DNA of 64,000 nt, taken from Geodermatophilus sabuli (GTDB lineage: Bacteria > Actinomycetota > Actinomycetes > Mycobacteriales > Geodermatophilaceae). The stretch spans positions 18,100 to 82,099 of the forward strand of contig NZ_OBDO01000015.1 in assembly GCF_900215145.1 (NCBI RefSeq), read 5' to 3'. Below are positions 1-7,617 of the stretch, piece by piece. The notes beneath the pieces were generated by a model, which saw only the letters and a list, made by a program, of their open reading frames with translations, made no database searches and was not told the DNA's origin. The position numbers were made by a program, and so were the translations under genes. How positions within the stretch are numbered: the first letter of the stretch is position 1; every line of letters starts with the position of its first letter.

Positions 1-306
1 GAAGCTCAGGTGCGGCGCGTTGAGCCCGTCGAGCGCGGCCATCCGCTCGAGCAGCTCGTCGGCCAGCCCGTGGACGACCTGCCGGTCCTCACCGTGCACG
101 CGCGCGTGCAGCCCGCAGAAGGTGGACAGCCCGCCCGCGCTGCCGGCGCCGCCGGTGTAGCCGTTGCGCTCCACCAGGATCGTCGAGCGGCCGGCGCGGG
201 CGGCCGCGGCCGCGGCCATCACCCCGGCCGGCCCGCCGCCGAGGACGACGACGTCGTACTCCCCGAGGACGGCGGTGCGCCGTCCCGGCTCCTCGACCCA
301 GCTCAT
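1..306 (-). CDS. FAD-dependent oxidoreductase, N-terminal part (cut by window edge)
   Basis: Only the first 102 residues are present; the gene continues past base 1. The N-terminus has a Rossmann FAD-binding motif (VVVLGGGPAGVMAAAAAARAG) followed by an acidic E in ILVER and the stretch GGLSTFCGLHARVHGE. It is clearly paralogous to the complete oxidoreductase at 6274-7617, as almost every motif is shared. FAD_oxidored-type flavoprotein is the family inference; the substrate is unknown. The ATG overlaps the stop of the upstream dehydratase (ATGA), so it is translationally coupled as the last visible gene of the leftward ABC-transporter/dehydratase operon. Confidence 0.85.
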   Translation of the reverse strand, partial: MSWVEEPGRRTAVLGEYDVVVLGGGPAGVMAAAAAARAGRSTILVERNGYTGGAGSAGGLSTFCGLHARVHGEDRQVVHGLADELLERMAALDGLNAPHLSF

Positions 307-2009
307 CGGGGGGTCTCCTCGCGGGTGCGGCCGGGGGACGGCGGGGTGAGCACCGCGCCCGCCGGGACGGGGGAGACCAGCCGGCGGTAGGCCGACAGCC
401 ACCCGTGGTCGGGGCCCGGATCGGGGGCGCTGAGGCGCTCCCGGCGGGCGGCGAGCACGTCGTCGGGGACGTCGAGGTCGACGGTGCGCCGGTCGACGTC
501 GATGACGATGCGGTCGCCGTCCTCGACGAGGGCCAGCGGGCCGCCCAGGGCGGCCTCCGGCGTCACCTCCCCGACGACGGTGCCCACGTTGACCAGGCCG
601 GACATCTGCCCGTCGGTGACCACCGCGACGCGGTCGCCGAGGCCGGCGCCCTCGAGGGCGAAGACGACCGCCGAGCCCAGCGCCATGCCGGGGCCGCCGA
701 CGACGCCCAGGCCGCGGACGACGAGGACCGTGCCGGGGGAGACCTCGCCGCGCTGCAGGCCGGCCAGCGCCTCGTCGCGGGAGGAGTAGCACAGCGCCGT
801 CCCCTCGAACCGGCGGTTGCCGCGGTCGTCGACCGGCCGCTTCACCACCGCGCCACCGGGGGCCAGGGACCCCCGGACGACGACGATCGTCGGCCGGGTG
901 CCGAAGGGCCGGTCCGCGGGGCGCACGACCTCCTCGTCGGCCACCGCCGCGCCGGCCAGCACCTCGCCGAGGGGGCCGCCGTCGACCGTGGGGACGTCGA
1001 GGTCGAGCAGGTCCCGCAGTTGCGCCAGCACCGCCCGAGTGCCGCCGGCCCGCTCGAGGTCCTCGATGAACGCCGGGCCGTTGGGGCGGACGGCGCACAG
1101 CAGCGGCACCCGGTCGGCGAGCCCGGCGAACAACCCGGGCACGTCGACGTCGACCGCGGCCTCGTGCGCCACCGCCTGCAGGTGCTTGATGGAGTTGACC
1201 GAGGCGCTGATCGCCAGCATCACCGTCACCGCGTTGCGGAAGGCGGCCGGCGTCATCACCTGACGGGGCCGCAGCCCCTCGGTGACCAGCGCGACGATGC
1301 GCTCGCCGGCCCGTCGGACGCCCTCCCACATCGCCGGGCTGTTCGCCAGCACCGGCGTGGTGCCCGACAGCGACATGCCCAGGGCCTCGCAGGCCATGTG
1401 CATCGTGTTCGCCGTCCCGAGCCCGGCGCAGACGCCCGGGCCGCGGATGGCGTTGTCGCTCATCCCGCACAGGTGCTCGAAGGTCATCCGGCCGGCGGCG
1501 ACGGAGCCCGCGGCCAGGAAGACCTCCTCGATGTCGACGTGCTCCCCGCGGTAGTTCCCGGAGGGCTGGTAGCCGCAGCCGACCACGATCGTCGGGATGT
1601 CCAGCCGCCCGGCGGCCATGAGGTGCGCCGGGGCGGTCTTGTCACAGGAGGCGAGGGTGACCATGCCGTCGAGCTGGGCGCCCTCGACGGCCACCTCGAC
1701 GTCGTTCACGATCAGGTCGCGGCTGGGCAGGATGTAGCGCCCGTCCCGGCCGGCCGAGGTGATGAAGTCGCTCGGCGCCGCCGTCCGGACCTCGAACGGC
1801 AGCCCGCCCGCGGCCCGGATCGCCTCCTTGAGCGGGCCGACGAGCCCGTCGAGGTGGCTGAAGCAGATCGCGAGGTCCGACGAGGAGTTGACGATCGCGA
1901 TCTTGGGCTTGGTCATGTCCTCGTCGGGGATGCCCAGCGCCCGCCACTGGGCCCGCCGCACCGCCCAGCGGGAGCTGCCCTCCTGCAGGTTGCTGCGCAA
2001 CGGACTCAC
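303..2009 (-). CDS. IlvD/Edd family dehydratase (paralogue 1)
   Basis: 568 residues, the normal length for the dihydroxy-acid/phosphogluconate/sugar-acid dehydratase family. The expected Fe-S cysteines are visible: AICFSHLD, LASCDKTAPAHLMAAGR and GPGVCAGLGTANTM; the C-terminal GGPGMALGSAVVFALEGAGL and VTDGQMSGL blocks are also conserved. I chose the GTG start (VSPLRSNLQEG) because it overlaps the permease stop as GTGA and aligns with the start of the second paralogue at 7617. A generic ilvD of valine synthesis is less likely, because the gene lies inside a transporter operon and is duplicated across a divergent promoter. It more probably dehydrates a hydroxy-acid substrate imported by the adjacent ABC system. 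The exact substrate cannot be read from the sequence. Confidence 0.9.
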   Translation of the reverse strand: MSPLRSNLQEGSSRWAVRRAQWRALGIPDEDMTKPKIAIVNSSSDLAICFSHLDGLVGPLKEAIRAAGGLPFEVRTAAPSDFITSAGRDGRYILPSRDLIVNDVEVAVEGAQLDGMVTLASCDKTAPAHLMAAGRLDIPTIVVGCGYQPSGNYRGEHVDIEEVFLAAGSVAAGRMTFEHLCGMSDNAIRGPGVCAGLGTANTMHMACEALGMSLSGTTPVLANSPAMWEGVRRAGERIVALVTEGLRPRQVMTPAAFRNAVTVMLAISASVNSIKHLQAVAHEAAVDVDVPGLFAGLADRVPLLCAVRPNGPAFIEDLERAGGTRAVLAQLRDLLDLDVPTVDGGPLGEVLAGAAVADEEVVRPADRPFGTRPTIVVVRGSLAPGGAVVKRPVDDRGNRRFEGTALCYSSRDEALAGLQRGEVSPGTVLVVRGLGVVGGPGMALGSAVVFALEGAGLGDRVAVVTDGQMSGLVNVGTVVGEVTPEAALGGPLALVEDGDRIVIDVDRRTVDLDVPDDVLAARRERLSAPDPGPDHGWLSAYRRLVSPVPAGAVLTPPSPGRTREETPR

Positions 2010-2878
2010 GGGCTGACGCCCGCCACCGAGTCGTGCCACGGGATCATCAGCCGCTTGGTGAGGGTGACCGCCGCGTACAGCAGCGAGCCCATCAGCGCCA
2101 GCAGCACGATCACGGCGAACAGCTGCGGGGCGTCGAGCGCGTTCAGGCTGCGCACCACCAGGTGGCCCAGGCCCTCGCTGCCGCCGAGGTACTCGCCGAC
2201 GATCGCGCCGATCACCGCGAACACGATGCCGACCTCGGCCCCGGCGAAGATGTAGGGCAGCGTGCTGGGGAACTCGAGGTTCCGGAACGTCGCCCAGCGG
2301 CTGGCACCCAACCCGCGCATCACGTCGCGGTGCCCGCGGTCGACCGACCGGACGCCGAGCATCACGTTCAGCATGATCGGGAAGAACGCCAGGATCGCGG
2401 CCATGATGACCTTCGACGTCGTCCCGAAGCCGAACCAGATGACGAAGATCGGGATGAACGCGACCTTCGGGACCACCTGCAGCGCCACCAGCGCCGGCTG
2501 CACTGCCCGCTCGAGCCACACGACCCGGCCGAGGACGGCGCCGACGGCGGTGCCCGCGACCAGGGCGATGACGAAGCCGAGCAGCACCTCGTAGAGGGTG
2601 ATCCAGATGTCGCGCCAGACGTCGCCGCCGGACAGCAGGGTGATCAGCGAGTCCCAGACGTCCAACGGTGCCGGGAGGATGAACTCCGACACCCCGATCA
2701 CCGAGACGGCGAACTGCCAGCCGCCGATGAGGACGACGAGCAGGACGGGGGTGGAGATGAACGGCAGCCACTTCATCAGGCTGTCGCGGTCGTTCACCGG
2801 CGCGTCCGGGTCCTTGGCCGCCGGCCGGGGGCCGGCGGTCGCGGCGGTGGTCTCGGCGGACTTCACGAGGTCGGTCAT
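2006..2878 (-). CDS. ABC transporter permease, NitT/TauT (SsuC-like) type
   Basis: 290 residues with a basic/Pro-Ala cytoplasmic N-terminus and about six hydrophobic helices (for example LLVVLIGGWQFAVSVIGV and the segment after VALQVVPKVAFIPIFVIWFG). It carries the EAA-loop-like RGLGASRWATFRNLEFP that docks the ATPase. This is the fold of the SsuC/TauC/ThiX permeases, which form homodimers in importers for sulfonates, nitrate, taurine or pyrimidines. ATG overlaps the stop of the ATPase gene (ATGA) and its own stop overlaps the dehydratase start, so all four genes are tightly coupled. The substrate is not predictable from the permease. Confidence 0.92.
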   Translation of the reverse strand: MTDLVKSAETTAATAGPRPAAKDPDAPVNDRDSLMKWLPFISTPVLLVVLIGGWQFAVSVIGVSEFILPAPLDVWDSLITLLSGGDVWRDIWITLYEVLLGFVIALVAGTAVGAVLGRVVWLERAVQPALVALQVVPKVAFIPIFVIWFGFGTTSKVIMAAILAFFPIMLNVMLGVRSVDRGHRDVMRGLGASRWATFRNLEFPSTLPYIFAGAEVGIVFAVIGAIVGEYLGGSEGLGHLVVRSLNALDAPQLFAVIVLLALMGSLLYAAVTLTKRLMIPWHDSVAGVSP

Positions 2879-3705
2879 CCTTCGTCCAGTTCGTGGCGGA
2901 GTACCCGGACGATCTCCTGGAACTCGGCACTGGTCTCGGTCTCCAGCGAGCGCGGTCGCGCCAGCGGGACGGGGGTGATGGAACGGATGCGGCCGGGCCG
3001 CGGAGTGAGCAGCACGACCCGGTCGGCCAGGAACACGGCCTCGTTGATCGAGTGGGTCACGAAGACGACGGTCGCGCCGGCCTGGGCGTGGATGGACTGC
3101 AGCTCGAGGTTCATCTTGTCGCGGGTCAGGGCGTCCAGCGCCCCGAAGGGCTCGTCCATGAGCAGGATCGTCGGGTCGTAGCTGAGCGCCCGGGCGATGG
3201 CCGCGCGCTGGCGCATGCCGCCGGAGAGCTCCCGCGGGTAGGCGTTCTCGAACCCGGGCAGCCCGACCAGCTCGCACAGCTCAGCGGCTCGGGCCCGCCG
3301 CGCCTTCTTGCCGACCCCGCGCAGCTTGAGCGGCAGCGCGATGTTGTCCGCGACGGTGTACCAGGGGAACAGGTTGGCGTCCTGGAAGACCAGGCCGAAG
3401 TGCTCGAAGGCCTGGTCGTTGCGCTTGCCGCCCCGCCAGATGCTCTCCCCGTCGGCGGTCACCGTGCCCGAGCTCGGCGGCAGCAGACCGGCGAGGATCC
3501 GCAGCAGCGTCGTCTTGCCGCAGCCGGAGCGGCCGACCAGGGAGATGAACTCGCCGCGGCCGATGGTGAGGTCCACGTGGCTCAGCGCGTGCACCTCGCC
3601 GCGTCGGGCCTGGTAGACCTTGTCGACCCCGGAGACCTCCAGTTGGGCGGTGGTGCCCCCGGCCGGTGATGAGGCCGCGGACTGTGCGGGTACGGAGATG
3701 GTCAT
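2875..3705 (-). CDS. ABC transporter ATP-binding protein, NitT/TauT (SsuB-like) type
   Basis: 276 residues. Walker A GRSGCGKTTLLRILAG, Q-loop region GLVFQDANLFPW, signature LSGGMRQRAAIARAL, Walker B ILLMDEPFGALD and the switch His in VVFVTHSINEAVFLADRV are all present, so it should be an active ATPase. The ATG is preceded by a good Shine-Dalgarno (AGGGAGGAC). It lies 44 bp downstream of the binding-protein gene and overlaps the permease gene by 4 bp. The EAVFLADRV and PxRPGRI blocks are typical of SsuB/TauB/NrtD-type ATPases. Confidence 0.95.
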   Translation of the reverse strand: MTISVPAQSAASSPAGGTTAQLEVSGVDKVYQARRGEVHALSHVDLTIGRGEFISLVGRSGCGKTTLLRILAGLLPPSSGTVTADGESIWRGGKRNDQAFEHFGLVFQDANLFPWYTVADNIALPLKLRGVGKKARRARAAELCELVGLPGFENAYPRELSGGMRQRAAIARALSYDPTILLMDEPFGALDALTRDKMNLELQSIHAQAGATVVFVTHSINEAVFLADRVVLLTPRPGRIRSITPVPLARPRSLETETSAEFQEIVRVLRHELDEG

Positions 3706-3749
3706 GCCGTCCTCCCTGGATCCGGCGGGGGATGCCGTCACGGGGCTGG

Positions 3750-4841
3750 TCAGGAGCCGGGGGCGAAGTCGTTCGTGTACCACTCGGTGGGGTCCAGGTC
3801 GTCGGGCACGAACCCGGAGCTGTACATCTCCTCGTAGACCGTTTCCCACTGCTCGGGCACGGTCCGGACGATCTGGTCGTCGCCGGCCGAGGTCCAGGAC
3901 TCGACGTACTGGGTGAGCGCGGCCTTGCCGACCTCGGGGTCCTCCAACGTCGGGATGGCGTAGTCGGAGAGGCACTCGATGGTCTCGGCGAAGCCGTTGG
4001 CCTCGTCCTCGGCGACGAACTGGATCGACGCCTTGATCGCCGCCAGGTACGAGCGCAGCTGCTCCTGGGCCGCGGGGTCGTCGGCCTGCTCCTGGCTGGT
4101 GACGTACACCTGCCCGCCGCTCTGCACGTCGTCCGACGGCGCGTAGACGACCGCCTCCGGCTGCTGCTGCTCGAGGGCGACCGCGGTGTCGAGGGAGACG
4201 ACGTAGCCGCCGATCCGGCCGGAGGTGACCAGGTCGAAGACGCCGGGGGCGAGGCCGACCACCTGGGTCTGCACCTCCTCCTGGGGAATCCCGGCGGTGG
4301 CCGCCACCAGCTTGAGGATGATCTCGCTGGTGCCGCCCTCCGAGGGCGTGCCCATGACCCGGCCCTCGATGTCCTCGGGGGACTCCAGCGGATCGGACTC
4401 CGCGGAGACGAACCGGATCGTGCCGGTCTTGTTGACCTGGCCGACGTTGACCAGGGGCGCGTCCCGCTCGCCGATGGCCAGCATCGTCTCCATGTCGCCG
4501 ACGCGGGTGATCAGTGCGCCGCCGGCCAGGACGGTCTGGATGGCCTGCGAGGAGCCCTGCGTGGTCTCGAAGGTGACGTCGAGGCCCTGCTCCTCGAAGT
4601 AGCCGCACGAGGAGGCGACCAGCTCGGGGGTGAAGGTGAGGCTCTCCAGCGGGAGGATGTTGAGGAAGGTGACCTCCTGGAGCTCGCCGTTCCCCCCGCC
4701 CCCGCCCCCGCCCCCGCTGCCGGACGCCTCGTCGTCCCCGCCGCCGCAGGCGGCCAGCAGGGTCGCCGCGCTCGCGGCGGCGAGCGCCACCTGCCACCGC
4801 GGGCGGCGGTGCGGGCTGGGGCGGAGGGCGGAGCGGGTCAT
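3750..4841 (-). CDS. ABC transporter substrate-binding lipoprotein (NMT1/SsuA-like)
   Basis: 363 residues. Basic N-terminus, hydrophobic core and a lipobox (LLAAC, Cys32) give a lipoprotein signal; the Cys is followed by an acidic/Ser linker and a run of eight glycines. The mature part (LPLESLTFTPELVASSCGYFEEQGLDVTF) matches the start of NMT1/THI5-like periplasmic-binding proteins that bind nitrogenous or sulfonate-like small molecules. It is the first gene of the leftward operon, preceded by a clear promoter and operator (4926-4994). The ligand cannot be assigned; clustering with two dehydratases and two flavin oxidoreductases suggests a carbon source and not sulfonate. Confidence 0.9.
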   Translation of the reverse strand: MTRSALRPSPHRRPRWQVALAAASAATLLAACGGGDDEASGSGGGGGGGGNGELQEVTFLNILPLESLTFTPELVASSCGYFEEQGLDVTFETTQGSSQAIQTVLAGGALITRVGDMETMLAIGERDAPLVNVGQVNKTGTIRFVSAESDPLESPEDIEGRVMGTPSEGGTSEIILKLVAATAGIPQEEVQTQVVGLAPGVFDLVTSGRIGGYVVSLDTAVALEQQQPEAVVYAPSDDVQSGGQVYVTSQEQADDPAAQEQLRSYLAAIKASIQFVAEDEANGFAETIECLSDYAIPTLEDPEVGKAALTQYVESWTSAGDDQIVRTVPEQWETVYEEMYSSGFVPDDLDPTEWYTNDFAPGS

Positions 4842-4925
4842 CGGGCTCTCCTCGGGAGATGTGACGGCGGTGTCGAAGCCGGTGCGGGGGACCAGAGGAC
4901 GGCGGCGGCCGGGATGACGGTCGAT

Positions 4926-5086
4926 GTGTGCGGTATGCGACCACTCGTGCTGTTACCGCACGGGACGCTATGACCCCCGTCACACGGCTGTCAACCGCCG
5001 GGCGAGGTCGCCGGCACACCTTGACCGTGGGCGCGCCACCGGTACCGTGTGTGCGGAGTGAGAGCGCTCGTGCGGATCCCGCACAC
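4926..5086. promoter_or_regulatory. Divergent promoter pair with duplicated 38-bp operator
   Basis: Leftward promoter: TTGACA (complement of 4989-4994), 18-bp spacer, TAGCGT (complement of 4965-4970). Rightward promoter: TTGACC (5021-5026), 16 bp, TACCGT (5043-5048). Immediately downstream of each -10 lies the same element, GTGTGCGG-N22-CCGCAC: copy 1 at 4926-4963, copy 2 at 5049-5086. The 22-bp interiors also match at most positions, including CTCGTGC. The placement over both start sites suggests a repressor that controls both arms, inferred to respond to the pathway substrate. No regulator gene lies next to it inside the window. Confidence 0.7.
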
Positions 5087-5113
5087 CCTGGGCGCCCGGC
5101 CGGAAGGGGAACC

Positions 5114-6277
5114 GTGACCCAGCTGGACACCCGCCAGGCGCCCCCGGGGGAGCTGCCCCGGATCGATGCCGCGGCACTGCGCGGCGTCCAGGAGTTCTAC
5201 GCAGCACAGCGCTGGACCGACGGGCTGCCGGTCATGCCGGTCACCGAGTCCGTGCTCGCCGGGTTCCTGGCGCAGACCTCCCGCGCCCCCGGGGACGTCG
5301 TCTTCCGGATGCCGCACCTGGACCGCTCCTGCACCGTGCGGTCGGCCGCCATCAACGCGGCCATGGCCGGCTGCCTGCCGGAGTACTTCCCGGTGGTGCT
5401 CGCCGCGTGGGACGCCCTGACCGCCGAGGGCTACGCCGGCAAGGGGATCTGGCAGAGCACCACCGGCACCGCCCCGCTGCTGCTGGTCAACGGGCCGGTG
5501 CGCGAGCGGATCGGGCTCAACAGCCGCGGCAACGTCTTCGGCTCAGGGTTCCGGGCCAACGCCACGATCGGCCGGGCCGTCCGCCTCACCGCCATCAACG
5601 TCTTCGGCCTGCACCCGCACGAGCTCGACCAGGCCACGCAGGGCACCCCGGCGAAGTACACCTGCTGCATCGCCGAGAACGAGGAGGACAGCCCCTGGGC
5701 GCCCTTCCCCGTCGACCACGGTTTCCCCGCCGGGACGAGCACGGTGACCTCGATGCTGGTGCGCTCGGTGATCCACGTCGAGGCCCGGCACACCACCGAC
5801 CCCGAGCAGCTCGGCCGCGACCTGGCCGGCACGCTGGCCCGCACCGGCGCCCTGGTGCACGAGACGATCAGTGGCTGCCTGGTCCTCGGCCCGGAGCACG
5901 CGCACCTGTTCGCCGCCGCCGGCTGGAGCAAGGCCGACGTCCGGCAGTTCGTCTTCGAGCACGCGGTCAACACCCGCGCCCGGCTGGCCGAGGTCGGCAA
6001 GGACGCCGTGTCCCAGGAGACCCGCTGGCGGCTGCCCGCCGGCCACCCCGACGCGGTGCCCGGCTCGGCCGACGGCGCCCCGGACGACGTCGTCCCGGTG
6101 CTCAACTCCCCGGAGGCGCTGCTCGTCGTGGTCGCCGGGGCGCACAACGCCGGCGTCTCCGCGGTCGCGGAGACCTTCGGCCCGCGCGGCGGGCCCCCCG
6201 CGGTCGCCCTCGTCCAGGACCCCCCGGACGCACCGTCCGCGGAGCAGACCCCCACCGCCCAGGAAGGCACTCCATGA
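5114..6277 (+). CDS. Conserved protein of unknown function (DGLPV/UGSC-associated type)
   Basis: 387 residues, soluble, no signal peptide. Recognisable conserved blocks are RWTDGLPVMPVTE near the N-terminus, NAAMAGCLPEYFPVVLAAWDAL, PLLLVNGPVRERIGLNS, FRANATIGRAVRLTAINVFG and CCIAENEEDSPW. I recall this block pattern from actinobacterial and proteobacterial proteins often found beside 'UGSC' (seleno)proteins, but that recollection is uncertain and the biochemical function is unknown to me. GTG start is chosen for the GGAAGGGGA ribosome site just upstream. The stop overlaps the next ATG (ATGA). It is first in the rightward operon with an FAD oxidoreductase and an IlvD paralogue, so it probably acts in the same pathway. 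Confidence 0.75.
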   Translation: MTQLDTRQAPPGELPRIDAAALRGVQEFYAAQRWTDGLPVMPVTESVLAGFLAQTSRAPGDVVFRMPHLDRSCTVRSAAINAAMAGCLPEYFPVVLAAWDALTAEGYAGKGIWQSTTGTAPLLLVNGPVRERIGLNSRGNVFGSGFRANATIGRAVRLTAINVFGLHPHELDQATQGTPAKYTCCIAENEEDSPWAPFPVDHGFPAGTSTVTSMLVRSVIHVEARHTTDPEQLGRDLAGTLARTGALVHETISGCLVLGPEHAHLFAAAGWSKADVRQFVFEHAVNTRARLAEVGKDAVSQETRWRLPAGHPDAVPGSADGAPDDVVPVLNSPEALLVVVAGAHNAGVSAVAETFGPRGGPPAVALVQDPPDAPSAEQTPTAQEGTP

Positions 6278-7617
6278 CCACCGTGCACGAGCCGGCGCGC
6301 GAGACGCCGGTCCACGGCGAGTTCGACGTCGTCGTCATCGGCGGGGGCCCCGCCGGACTCACGGCCGCGGCCGCCGCGGCCCGCGCCGGACGCTCCACCA
6401 TCCTGCTGGAGCGCTACGGCTTCCTCGGCGGCGCCGGGACCATGGGCGGGCTGTCCACCTTCTGCGGCCTGCACGCCAAGGTGCACGGCGAGCACCGGCA
6501 GGTCATCCACGGCCTGGCCGACGAGCTGCTCGAGCGGCTCACCAAGCTCGACGGGCTCAACACCCCGCACCTGACCATCAACGACGGCATCCTCGCCCAG
6601 GCCTTCGACATCTCCAGCTACAAGCTGGCCGCCGACGAGCTGGTCGTCGACTCCGGGACGACGCTGCTGTTCCACGCGACCGCCGTCGGCGTGGTCATGG
6701 CCGATGACTCGACGATCGACGCCGTCCTCATCGAGACCAAGTCCGGGCGGGCCGCGGTCCGCGGGCGGGTGTTCGTCGACGCCTCCGGGGACGCCGACGT
6801 CGCCGCGTGGGCCGGGGTGCCGTTCGAGAAGGCGCCGCACCTGCTCTACCCGTCGTTGATGTTCCGCATCAACGCCGTCGACGTCGCCGCCGCCGGGGAC
6901 GCGCCGTGGCGCACCGTGGAGCGGCTGATGAACGAGGCCGAGGCGGCCGGCACCCACCGCTTCCCCCGCAAGAAGCCGATCGTCCGGCCGCAGCGCAACC
7001 CGCTGGAGTGGCGGGCCAACCTCACCCAGCTGTCCAACCCCGACGGCACCGCCGTGGACGGCACCGACGTCGAGCAGCTCACCCACGGCGAGCTGCAGGG
7101 CCGCCGCCAGGCGTTCGAGGCGTTCGACTTCATCAAGCACCGGACGCCGGGGTTCGGGGACTCCTACATCGTCGACATCGCCCCGCAGATCGGGATCCGC
7201 GAGACCCGCCGGGTGTTCGGGGAGTACCGGCTCACCGAGGACGACGTCCTCGACTGCGCCGACTTCGACGACACGATCGGCGTCAACGGCTGGCCGGTCG
7301 AGGCGCACGTCGCGGGCACCGTGGAGTTCCGCTGGCAGCGCGGGGAGGACCCCCGCGGGTACAACCAGTTGCCCTACCGGATGGTCGTGCCGCAGCGCGT
7401 GGACAACCTCTTCGTCGCCGGCCGGTGCGCCTCGATGACCCAGGGCGGGCAGTCCTCGGCGCGGGTCACCGGGCCGTGCTTCGCGATGGGGGAGGCGGTC
7501 GGCACGGCCGCGGACCTGGCGATCGCCGGCGACCTCGCCGTCCGCGACGTGCCGGTGCCGGAGCTGCAGCGCCGCCTGGAGCTCGGCGGCGTCTTCCTCG
7601 GCCGCGGGGAGGTGTGA
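6274..7617 (+). CDS. FAD-dependent oxidoreductase (FAD_oxidored type)
   Basis: 447 residues. FAD-binding GxGxxG (VVVIGGGPAGLTAAAAAARAG) at about residue 18, ILLERYGFLGGAGTMGGLSTFCG after it, a second FAD motif VFVDASGDADVAAWAG in the middle, and a C-terminal DNLFVAGRCASMTQGGQSSARVTGPCFAMGEAVGTAA that closes the FAD site. These are hallmarks of the PF12831-like flavoproteins, which oxidise or reduce organic acids; some relatives work with Fe-S partners. Overlaps both neighbours (ATGA upstream, TGATG downstream). The partial paralogue at the left edge makes this one of two FAD/IlvD pairs around the same promoter. Confidence 0.9.
   Translation: MTTVHEPARETPVHGEFDVVVIGGGPAGLTAAAAAARAGRSTILLERYGFLGGAGTMGGLSTFCGLHAKVHGEHRQVIHGLADELLERLTKLDGLNTPHLTINDGILAQAFDISSYKLAADELVVDSGTTLLFHATAVGVVMADDSTIDAVLIETKSGRAAVRGRVFVDASGDADVAAWAGVPFEKAPHLLYPSLMFRINAVDVAAAGDAPWRTVERLMNEAEAAGTHRFPRKKPIVRPQRNPLEWRANLTQLSNPDGTAVDGTDVEQLTHGELQGRRQAFEAFDFIKHRTPGFGDSYIVDIAPQIGIRETRRVFGEYRLTEDDVLDCADFDDTIGVNGWPVEAHVAGTVEFRWQRGEDPRGYNQLPYRMVVPQRVDNLFVAGRCASMTQGGQSSARVTGPCFAMGEAVGTAADLAIAGDLAVRDVPVPELQRRLELGGVFLGRGEV

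Noticed and set aside
405..2255. 616-residue frame opposite the first dehydratase
   Set aside because: Asp/His/Arg-rich antisense shadow without family motifs; typical of high-GC DNA.
303..2930. 875-residue continuous frame covering dehydratase plus permease region
   Set aside because: The upstream part is an Arg/Pro-rich out-of-frame reading of the permease gene; the dehydratase begins at the GTG overlapping the permease stop.
5114..6277. Selenocysteine (UGSC) readthrough in the DGLPV-type gene
   Set aside because: No in-frame TGA within the gene and no SECIS-like hairpin noticed; only the neighbourhood association is recalled.
5431..7308. 625-residue antisense frame in the second catabolic arm
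   Set aside because: Antisense of two well-supported genes, no recognisable domain.
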